Positions 1 through 4,948 of a stretch of 7,303 nucleotides of DNA are shown here, piece after piece. The stretch spans positions 1 through 7,303 of the forward strand of contig CALGGN010000017.1 of NCBI GenBank assembly GCA_937915915.1, given 5' to 3'. Position 1 is the first letter of the stretch. Each line of letters begins with the position of its first letter. Under the pieces are notes generated by a model that was not told the origin of the DNA, ran no database searches, and saw only the letters and a list, made by a program, of their open reading frames with translations. The DNA comes from an uncultured Selenomonas sp. Its GTDB lineage: Bacteria > Bacillota > Negativicutes > Selenomonadales > Selenomonadaceae. Both the position numbers and the translations under genes were made by a program.

Positions 1-605
1 ATCGGACGCTGACGGAGGAAAAGACGGATCTACTGGTCGGCGTTCCGGTAGCGTTCGTGCGCAGGCATGAACAGGAGCTTGGCGCCCTTTTTGCGGACGT
101 ACTGGATCAGCAAAGTGATTTCAAGGCGCTGAGCATGACGACGCGGGTGACCATGGATGTGGGGGAACGCACGAGTCTCATGAGCCGGTCGGATTCGAAG
201 ATCTATCGGATCCGGATTATGGGCTGGGCGGATATCGGACGTGACAGGGACGCGAAGGATGATGTTGTCTTCCGGCTCCATGCGGGACGGAAATTGTCCT
301 CCAAGGATGAAGCGTTCGTGCTGCTGGATCTGATGCCGCAGGACGTGGAAGGGCGGTGGGCGCTGGGCTATCAGCGGGAGGTGTTTCCCGAGACGGATGT
401 GTCCCTGCGCTATGATTTTTCGGATGCCGGCATGGTGGCGGCGGGCTCGAGGCGCTTCCTGAAGGACTGGATGCTCCGCTATGAATATCATTTTCGCCCG
501 CGTTTCGGCGAAACGGGGCTCCGGTATCGGCTGCATGATTTTCTGAGCGTGGAATATGTTGTCCGACGTAAGGATAACTGGCTGCGGCTGATCGGTTTTT
601 TTTAG
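1..605 (+). CDS. C-terminal end of a TamB-like outer-membrane assembly protein (partial)
   Basis: The reading frame is open from the first complete codon (position 3) to TAG at 603-605, so the true start lies upstream; the internal GTG at 57 is not needed as a start. About 200 residues are visible. They are rich in alternating hydrophobic/polar beta-strand pattern, with strand-like runs such as WALGYQREV, DVSLRYDF, WMLRYEYHF and TGLRYRLHDFLSVEYV, and the protein ends in ...RLIGFF, an aromatic terminus usual for proteins that contact or sit in the outer membrane. This pattern and its place before ompH and lpxD fit the C-terminal DUF490 domain of TamB, which helps insert outer-membrane proteins or moves phospholipid between membranes. 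A BamA-type or other beta-barrel terminus is the alternative. The family call is inference from pattern and context, since the diagnostic N-terminal parts are outside the window. Confidence 0.5.
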   Translation, partial: RTLTEEKTDLLVGVPVAFVRRHEQELGALFADVLDQQSDFKALSMTTRVTMDVGERTSLMSRSDSKIYRIRIMGWADIGRDRDAKDDVVFRLHAGRKLSSKDEAFVLLDLMPQDVEGRWALGYQREVFPETDVSLRYDFSDAGMVAAGSRRFLKDWMLRYEYHFRPRFGETGLRYRLHDFLSVEYVVRRKDNWLRLIGFF

Positions 606-635
606 GGATTTCTTTGCGAATCCAAAGGAAATTCC

Positions 636-664
636 TTGAATAACAAATTCTTGTCTGATATAAT
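636..664 (+). promoter_or_regulatory. Sigma-A type promoter for the ompH-lpxD run
   Basis: A -35 box TTGAAT (636-641, four of six consensus bases) and a perfect -10 box TATAAT (659-664) are separated by exactly 17 bp. Transcription would start near 671, about 50 nt before the ompH ATG at 723. It lies in the AT-rich gap after the TamB-like gene, so the ompH genes can be expressed apart from the gene upstream. Confidence 0.8.
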
Positions 665-707
665 ATACATGTTTTGATTCAGTGGATTGTATCCATGAGG
701 CATAGAG

Positions 708-713
708 AAGGAG
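708..713 (+). promoter_or_regulatory. Ribosome binding site of the first ompH gene
   Basis: AAGGAG stands 9 nt before ATG 723. It fixes that ATG as the start and excludes the overlapping frame that opens at 715. Confidence 0.8.
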
Positions 714-722
714 ATTGACGAA

Positions 723-1190
723 ATGGTACAGTTGGAGAAAAAGCAGGTCAAGATTATCAGCATCCTCATTGCTTTGGTATTTGTGGGCAGCGTTGTGGCG
801 CTGGCTCTCACACAGTCGGGCGCTGGCATTGCGTCTGCGGCAGGCTCTTCCAATGTGGGAGTTGTGGATTACCGCCAGATCATGGGACAGCATCCGCAGC
901 TGCAGACTGCGAATAATCAGATGCAGCAGGCTGTGACGGACGCACAGAAAGAGTTCGAGGAGAAATCCGCGAGCATGGGCGATCAGGAAAAGCAGGATTA
1001 CTACCAGCAGACGCAGGAGCGCCTGCAGCAGAAGCAGCAGGAACTGCTTGAGCCGATCGAACAGTCCGTGCAGGATGCTGTGAAGAATGTGGCAGACGCC
1101 AAGGGTCTTGCCGTTGTACTCGATAAGAGCACGGTTGTGTATGGCGGTCAGGACATCACGCAGGATGTCATCAAGAAGCTTTCCAAGTGA
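723..1190 (+). CDS. Skp/OmpH-family periplasmic chaperone, first of three
   Basis: The 155-residue product has a basic N-terminus, a hydrophobic segment at about residues 10-30 and a possible signal peptidase site after Ala39 (ASA), so it is either a cleaved periplasmic protein or remains membrane-anchored. The mature part matches the OmpH/Skp plan: a first strand VGVVDYRQIM (45-54), a long Gln/Glu/Lys-rich helical hairpin (about 60-125) and a closing strand-helix part VVLDKSTVVYGGQDITQDVIKKL. In E. coli, Skp forms trimers whose helical arms hold unfolded outer-membrane proteins; a similar role is inferred here. The length is close to the usual 160 residues. It is the first gene after the promoter at 636-664 and is followed by a hairpin at 1226-1251. 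Family membership is well supported; client proteins are unknown. Confidence 0.85.
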   Translation: MVQLEKKQVKIISILIALVFVGSVVALALTQSGAGIASAAGSSNVGVVDYRQIMGQHPQLQTANNQMQQAVTDAQKEFEEKSASMGDQEKQDYYQQTQERLQQKQQELLEPIEQSVQDAVKNVADAKGLAVVLDKSTVVYGGQDITQDVIKKLSK

Positions 1191-1225
1191 GAAAGATTTC
1201 AGGGAAACACCGATGAGGGGAAAAG

Positions 1226-1256
1226 GTACCGAGCAGATTTGTGCTCGGTACTTTCT
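1226..1256 (+). terminator. Intrinsic terminator or attenuator between ompH genes 1 and 2
   Basis: GTACCGAGCA (1226-1235) and TGCTCGGTAC (1242-1251) form a perfect 10-bp stem around the 6-nt loop GATTTG, followed by TTTCT. The T run is short, so release may be partial, leaving some read-through to the next two ompH genes and lpxD. I see no promoter between here and position 1336. Confidence 0.65.
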
Positions 1257-1273
1257 ATGAAGGCGGCAGTTCG

Positions 1274-1281
1274 GGAGGTGA
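1274..1281 (+). promoter_or_regulatory. Very strong Shine-Dalgarno sequence without a canonical start codon in range
   Basis: GGAGGTGA is an 8-base match to the 16S rRNA tail, the best in the window. The next canonical start in the ompH-2 frame (GTG 1336) is over 50 nt away. At the proper distance the frame has ATC at 1288, nine nt after GGAGG. ATG 1257 lies before it in another frame and cannot use it. Confidence 0.5.
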
Positions 1282-1335
1282 GCGGGCATCGGCGCACAAG
1301 ACGAAAAGGCATCTTCACAGGCAGGCAGCCGTCAT

Positions 1336-2379
1336 GTGAATGGACGCCGGAAGGCAATCTATGTGGGAGCCTTCGCCGCATTGTTCCTGATGCTGCTTGG
1401 CGCATGGGGCGTCCGCAGCATTTTGCAGCCCAGGGAGAAGCCCGTGGAGGACCGTATGGCTTCCATTGCCTTGGTGGATATCCGCAAGGCAGTGGAGGCG
1501 CACCCCGCCATGGCAGAGCTTTCGGGGCTCCAGAAAGAAGAGGAGCAGCTCAGAGGGCAGCTCAGGGAGGCGCTTTCCTACCAGCCGTCCCCCATTGCTC
1601 CTCCGTCGGTTGATGACAAGCCGTTTCAAGATGCTGTGTGGCAGAAGAATGCGCAGAATGTCATCGGCGCGGCGGCTGAGATCATGCGGGAAAAAAAGCG
1701 GGCGGCCGAGGCGTATCGCGAGGACTCGGAAGCATCCTACCGCGACAAGCGGGATGCACTGGATGCGGAATATCTGAACGCCATCCTGAATATCCAGCTC
1801 AAGCTGCAGAATCAGGACAATCTGCACTTATCGCCGGATACAGTGGCAGAGCTTGAAGCACAGCGGGACGCGCTCCAAAGCGAGCGTGGCGAGCGGCAGA
1901 TGCAGCTTGCAAGGCAGTGGGAGCAGGAAATCATGGCGTATGCAGAGGAGGCAGTCCGCGAGCGCAAGGAAAAGCTTCGTTTGGAAGCGCAGGCGTCCAA
2001 GGCTGCGCTGGAGGAAGAGGCTGTCACGAAGCAGGTCGATGCGCAGACGAGAAACGCAGCGGCTATGGACGCCGCGCTGCAGGTCGCGCAGGAGCGGCAG
2101 AAAAAACGGGAGCAGATCATGGAGTCGCTGCAGAAGACGACGCAGGAGCGCATCGCGCTGGAAAGCCATATTCTCAGCGATATCGCGGGACAGGCTGCGC
2201 GTCTTGCCATTCTGCACCACTATACCATGGTGCTGGCGGATCCCGCATTTACCTTGCGGGGGAGGCTCCCTTGGCAGAAATGGCAGGGTGCCCCGCCTGA
2301 AAAATACGCCAAAGTCATCGGAATCGGCACGCCGGATCTCACCGATGAACTGGTGGAAGAAATCAAGAAATCGTTATGA
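1336..2379 (+). CDS. Enlarged membrane-anchored Skp/OmpH-like protein, second of three
   Basis: The 347-residue product has one N-terminal transmembrane segment (about 8-29) after a short basic stretch, then ALVDIRKAVEAHPAMAEL (45-62), which resembles the first strand and helix of its OmpH neighbours. A very long, highly charged helical region follows (about 63-290), and the C-terminus VIGIGTPDLTDELVEEIKKSL resembles the DIT(Q/D)xVxxKL ends of the other two. It is therefore read as an OmpH-like protein roughly twice the family length with an expanded helical middle; it should sit in the inner membrane with its arm in the periplasm. The only canonical start is GTG 1336, which has no good ribosome binding site. 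The frame is open back to TGA 1279, and the strong SD at 1274-1281 would fit an unusual ATC start at 1288, adding 16 residues. The family call is good; function and start are less certain. Confidence 0.72.
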   Translation: MNGRRKAIYVGAFAALFLMLLGAWGVRSILQPREKPVEDRMASIALVDIRKAVEAHPAMAELSGLQKEEEQLRGQLREALSYQPSPIAPPSVDDKPFQDAVWQKNAQNVIGAAAEIMREKKRAAEAYREDSEASYRDKRDALDAEYLNAILNIQLKLQNQDNLHLSPDTVAELEAQRDALQSERGERQMQLARQWEQEIMAYAEEAVRERKEKLRLEAQASKAALEEEAVTKQVDAQTRNAAAMDAALQVAQERQKKREQIMESLQKTTQERIALESHILSDIAGQAARLAILHHYTMVLADPAFTLRGRLPWQKWQGAPPEKYAKVIGIGTPDLTDELVEEIKKSL

Positions 2380-2425
2380 TACGGAAGGATATATGATATT
2401 GGGGAATTCCCGAAGGAAGGGTATT

Positions 2426-2860
2426 ATGAAACTCAAGAGAAAAACATCGTTGCTGGCGGCAGGGCTTTTTGCCGCGATGATTTTAACGAGCGGGTGCGGC
2501 CAGGTCAAGGTCGGCTATGTGGACAATGAACGTCTGGCGCAGGCTCCGCAGCTGAAGTCCGTCATGGAGGACGGGCAAAAGAAGATGGAAGAGATCCTCC
2601 AGAAGGCGGATGAGGATTTCAAGAAGAAGGAAAATGCGACGGACGAGGATTTCCAGAAAGCGCAGATGGAGCTTCAGCAGAAGCTTGCAAGCCTCAATCA
2701 GGCATATCTGACGCAGCTTCAGCAGAAGCGAAATGCTGCGGTAGCCGATGTGGTGAAGAACAAGGATCTGGATGTCGTGATGGAAAGCTCGAAGATGGAG
2801 CCGCTGGTCATGAAGGGCGGCGTGGATATTACGGACGAAGTTCTCCAGAAGCTGCAGTGA
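2426..2860 (+). CDS. Skp/OmpH-family lipoprotein, third of three
   Basis: The 144-residue product begins with a lipoprotein signal: basic MKLKRK, a hydrophobic core (about 8-20) and lipobox LTSGC with Cys24 as the lipidated residue. The mature part has the OmpH plan: VGYVDNERLAQAPQLKSV (29-46), a Lys/Glu/Gln-rich helical hairpin (47-110) and a C-terminal DVVMESSKMEPLVMKGG followed by DITDEVLQKLQ. It should be a lipid-tethered periplasmic chaperone; which membrane carries it cannot be told. ATG 2426 is chosen because it gives the complete signal peptide and has AAGGA at 2413-2417, 8 nt upstream. The in-frame ATG 2393 would place 11 extra residues before the signal and has a site only 3 nt away. 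It starts 46 nt after the second ompH gene and ends 15 nt before lpxD, so the three are likely co-transcribed. Confidence 0.85.
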   Translation: MKLKRKTSLLAAGLFAAMILTSGCGQVKVGYVDNERLAQAPQLKSVMEDGQKKMEEILQKADEDFKKKENATDEDFQKAQMELQQKLASLNQAYLTQLQQKRNAAVADVVKNKDLDVVMESSKMEPLVMKGGVDITDEVLQKLQ

Positions 2861-2875
2861 GGATGGTAGGATAGC

Positions 2876-3913
2876 ATGAAAAAGACACTGAAGGAATTGG
2901 CGGACTATGTGGGTGGCTATGTCGATGGCGATGCGTCCATCGAGATCACGGCGCTGGACAATATTGAGGGCGCTGTGTCGGGCTGCTTGATTTTCGCGGT
3001 GGAGCCGCATATTGAGGCGGCAAGGAAAAGCCAGGCATCCGCAGTCATGCTGTCGGAAGATGTCAAGGATTTTCCGCTGCCCACCATCCGGGTGAAGGAG
3101 CCGCGGGTTTCCTTTGCGAAGTTGCTGGATATTTTCACCCCGAGGCTGGAAATTCCTGAAGGTGTCAGTCCCAAGGCGCATATCGGGCAGGATGTCACCA
3201 TCGGGGAGCATGTGAAGATCATGCCCTTTGCGGTGGTGGATGACCATGCGGTGATCGGGGACCACGTGACGATCTATCCGCACGCCTATATCGGTCAGTA
3301 TACGCAGGTCGAGGAAGACACGGTGATTTATTCCAGCGCGACGATACGGGAATACTGCCACGTCGGAAAACGCTGCGTGATCCACTCTTCTGCCGTGCTT
3401 GGCGCGGATGGTTTCGGCTTCACGACGACGGACGGTGTGCATACGAAGGTGCCGCAGGTCGGCAATGTGATCCTGGAGGATGACGTGGAGGTCGGCGCCC
3501 ATGTGGGCATTGACCGTGCGGCGATGGGGTCGACCATCATCGGACATGGCACGAAGATCGACAATCTCGTCCATATCGGCCATAACTGCAAGCTGGGCGC
3601 GAACTGCCTTGTGGTGGCGCAGACAGGCATCTCCGGCTCCACGATCGTGGGGGACAACGTCACGTTTGGCGGGCAGGTCGGCACGGTGGGGCATATCCGA
3701 ATCGGGGGGAACTCCACCTATGCGGCGCGCTCCGGCATCATTTCCGACATGCCCGAAGGCGTGTTCTGTGCGGGATTCCCTGTGCAGTCCCATACGGAAT
3801 GGCTGCGGATGCAGGCAGCGATGAAGCATCTGCCGGAACTCAGAAAGAAACTGAAGCAGATGGAAAAGCAGCTTGCGGCTATGCAGAAAGCCGGAGCCGA
3901 GAAAGAGGGGTAA
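2876..3913 (+). CDS. lpxD: UDP-3-O-acylglucosamine N-acyltransferase (lipid A synthesis)
   Basis: LpxD transfers a 3-hydroxyacyl chain from acyl carrier protein to the 2-amino group of UDP-3-O-acylglucosamine, the third step of lipid A synthesis, in the cytoplasm. The 345 residues match the family length. An N-terminal uridine-binding domain (about 1-98) is followed by a left-handed beta-helix of hexapeptide repeats (about 99-285; for example PKAHIGQDVTIGEHV), then a C-terminal helix of Lys/Glu/Met/Gln (about 312-340). Family marks seen include GADGFGF (176-182), DNLVHIGHNC (229-238), whose His236 aligns with the catalytic His239 of E. coli LpxD, QTGISGSTIVGD and CAGFPVQ. ATG 2876 gives a normal family N-terminus; the RBS is modest (AGGA at 2868-2871). 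Unlike the E. coli order skp-lpxD-fabZ-lpxA, the gene is followed directly by a terminator. Confidence 0.96.
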   Translation: MKKTLKELADYVGGYVDGDASIEITALDNIEGAVSGCLIFAVEPHIEAARKSQASAVMLSEDVKDFPLPTIRVKEPRVSFAKLLDIFTPRLEIPEGVSPKAHIGQDVTIGEHVKIMPFAVVDDHAVIGDHVTIYPHAYIGQYTQVEEDTVIYSSATIREYCHVGKRCVIHSSAVLGADGFGFTTTDGVHTKVPQVGNVILEDDVEVGAHVGIDRAAMGSTIIGHGTKIDNLVHIGHNCKLGANCLVVAQTGISGSTIVGDNVTFGGQVGTVGHIRIGGNSTYAARSGIISDMPEGVFCAGFPVQSHTEWLRMQAAMKHLPELRKKLKQMEKQLAAMQKAGAEKEG

Positions 3914-3923
3914 TAGGGTTCAC

Positions 3924-3953
3924 CGCCTTCCCGTGAGGGAGGGCGTTCTTTTT
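3924..3953 (+). terminator. Strong intrinsic terminator after lpxD
   Basis: CGCCTTCCC (3924-3932) pairs with GGGAGGGCG (3937-3945), nine pairs including one T-G, around a GTGA loop, followed by TTCTTTTT (3946-3953). It starts 11 nt after the lpxD stop and should end the ompH-lpxD transcript. It also lies only 15 nt before the next start codon, so the small ORF downstream needs read-through or a promoter I cannot see. Confidence 0.85.
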
Positions 3954-3968
3954 ATCGCGGAGGAACGG

Positions 3969-4139
3969 ATGGCATCGGAAGAGGTATTGAAGCGGCTGCA
4001 GGTGCAGATCGATGGGCTTTCCCAAAGGATGCGCTATGATGCGAACGATCTGGACTATGAGACGCACTTGCAGAGAAAAAGAGAATTGCAACGGATTTTG
4101 GATGCTTTGAAACGACAGAGGAAACAGGAGGGACTTTGA
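3969..4139 (+). CDS. Small charged helical protein of unknown function (56 residues)
   Basis: I do not recognise a named family. The 56 residues run MASEEVLKRLQVQIDGLSQR..., are rich in Arg, Lys, Gln, Glu and Leu, have no membrane segment or signal, and their heptad-like spacing of Leu/Ile/Met suggests two amphipathic helices or a short coiled coil acting in the cytoplasm. ATG 3969 has GGAGGA at 3959-3964, four nt upstream. An in-frame extension to 3873 would overlap lpxD and cross the terminator hairpin, so it is not used. The stop TGA (4137-4139) overlaps the ATG of the gmhA-like gene as TGATG, which implies translational coupling and argues that this is a real gene. A coupling leader for gmhA, or a small partner of its product, are both possible. 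Confidence 0.65.
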   Translation: MASEEVLKRLQVQIDGLSQRMRYDANDLDYETHLQRKRELQRILDALKRQRKQEGL

Positions 4140-4792
4140 TGGCCAGCATAAAAAAGAAAACGATTTCTGAGATAGACGACTTGATTGTACGCTATCCTGC
4201 CCTGAGCGTGTGCAGGCAGGATCTGGGCATGGCGGTAGAACTGCTCTGTGCATGCTACCATGCAGGGCATAAGCTCATCACCTGCGGCAACGGCGGCAGT
4301 GCATCGGACGCGGAGCATATTGTGGGGGAGCTCATGAAGGGCTTTTTGCTGCCGCGCAAGCTGGATGCCGGGATGCAAAAAAAATTGGAGGAAATCTGCC
4401 CCGATGAGGCGGCATATTTCATGGAGAACCTGCAGGGCGCGCTTCCTGCTATTTCCCTTGTGAACGAGACTGCGCTCAACACGGCATTCGCCAATGACCA
4501 GGCCCCGGATCTTTCCTTTGCGCAGCAGGTCCTTGGGCTTGGAAATGCGGGGGATGTGCTGCTGGGGATCACGACATCGGGCAATTCCACGAATGTGTTG
4601 TACGCGGTTCAGATGGCGAAGGCGAAAGGAATGAAAACGATTTCTCTCGCGGGAAGGCAAGGCGGAAAAATCAAGGGCATGACGGATGTTTCCATCTGCG
4701 TGCCGGAAGACGAGACCTATCGCATCCAGGAATATCACCTGCCGGTCTACCATATGCTCTGCATAGCGGTGGAGCAGGAATTTTTCGGGTGA
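4139..4792 (+). CDS. gmhA: SIS-domain phosphoheptose isomerase (sedoheptulose-7-phosphate isomerase), GmhA-like
   Basis: GmhA converts sedoheptulose 7-phosphate to D-glycero-D-manno-heptose 7-phosphate, the first step toward ADP-heptose for the LPS core. In the 217 residues one sees CGNGGSASDAEHIVGEL (49-65) and GDVLLGITTSGNSTNV (138-153), both typical of the SIS sugar-phosphate fold. The zinc ligands of E. coli GmhA (His61, Glu65, Gln172, His180) have clear counterparts in H60, E64, Q197 and H205, the last two in QEYHLPVYH with the same 8-residue spacing. A segment of about 30 residues (roughly 70-100) makes it longer than the 192-residue E. coli enzyme. ATG 4139 overlaps the previous stop and has AGGAGG at 4126-4131; TTG 4136 just upstream is unlikely. 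A related SIS protein such as DiaA is the alternative, but the zinc set favours GmhA. No other heptose gene is in the window. Confidence 0.82.
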   Translation: MASIKKKTISEIDDLIVRYPALSVCRQDLGMAVELLCACYHAGHKLITCGNGGSASDAEHIVGELMKGFLLPRKLDAGMQKKLEEICPDEAAYFMENLQGALPAISLVNETALNTAFANDQAPDLSFAQQVLGLGNAGDVLLGITTSGNSTNVLYAVQMAKAKGMKTISLAGRQGGKIKGMTDVSICVPEDETYRIQEYHLPVYHMLCIAVEQEFFG

Positions 4793-4871
4793 GAAAGAAA
4801 CGAGCAGATGAATAGGGACTCTGGCTGTGTTCAAGCAAGTACTTCATCCAGTTATTTTCTGAATGGCATAC

Positions 4872-4900
4872 TGGTTTTCATGGTGTAATAGGGGTATAAT
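4872..4900 (+). promoter_or_regulatory. Probable hsdM promoter
   Basis: A perfect -10 box TATAAT (4895-4900) stands in an AT-rich gap, with a poor -35 candidate TGGTTT (4872-4877) 17 bp upstream. A start near 4907 leaves about 40 nt of leader to ATG 4946/4949 and makes ATG 4916 an unlikely start. CCAGT (4848-4852) and ACTGG (4870-4874) form a small inverted pair reaching the -35 region; I give it little weight. No convincing terminator is seen between the gmhA-like gene and this promoter. Confidence 0.5.
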
Positions 4901-4935
4901 AAAATATATGTTTCTATGCAAAATTCGGAAAATAA

Positions 4936-4940
4936 AGGGG
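4936..4940 (+). promoter_or_regulatory. Ribosome binding site that sets the hsdM start
   Basis: AGGGG lies 8 nt before ATG 4949 and 5 nt before ATG 4946. The upstream in-frame ATG 4916 is preceded only by AT-rich sequence. Confidence 0.55.
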
Positions 4941-4948
4941 CTTGGATG

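Noticed and set aside
594..603. Run of eight T at the end of the TamB-like gene as a terminator
   Set aside because: Only a four-base CCGA/TCGG pairing with a long loop precedes it; the run codes for the last Phe residues.
30..1289. 419-codon minus-strand frame across the TamB-like end and the first ompH gene
   Set aside because: It crosses the promoter and the hairpin of the real genes and has no recognisable domain.
1853..2425. Upstream extension of the third ompH frame, giving 335 residues
   Set aside because: The Arg/Ser-rich extension overlaps the second ompH gene; the lipoprotein signal and binding site place the start at 2426.
2483..3829. 448-codon minus-strand frame opposite the third ompH gene and lpxD
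   Set aside because: It is a His/Arg/Leu-rich shadow of two well-supported genes with no ribosome binding site or family features.
3873..3968. Upstream extension of the small ORF to 88 residues
   Set aside because: It would overlap the lpxD end and translate the terminator hairpin; ATG 3969 has a proper binding site.
4916..4948. ATG 4916 as the hsdM start
   Set aside because: There is no binding site before it, and the likely transcript starts only about 9 nt upstream.
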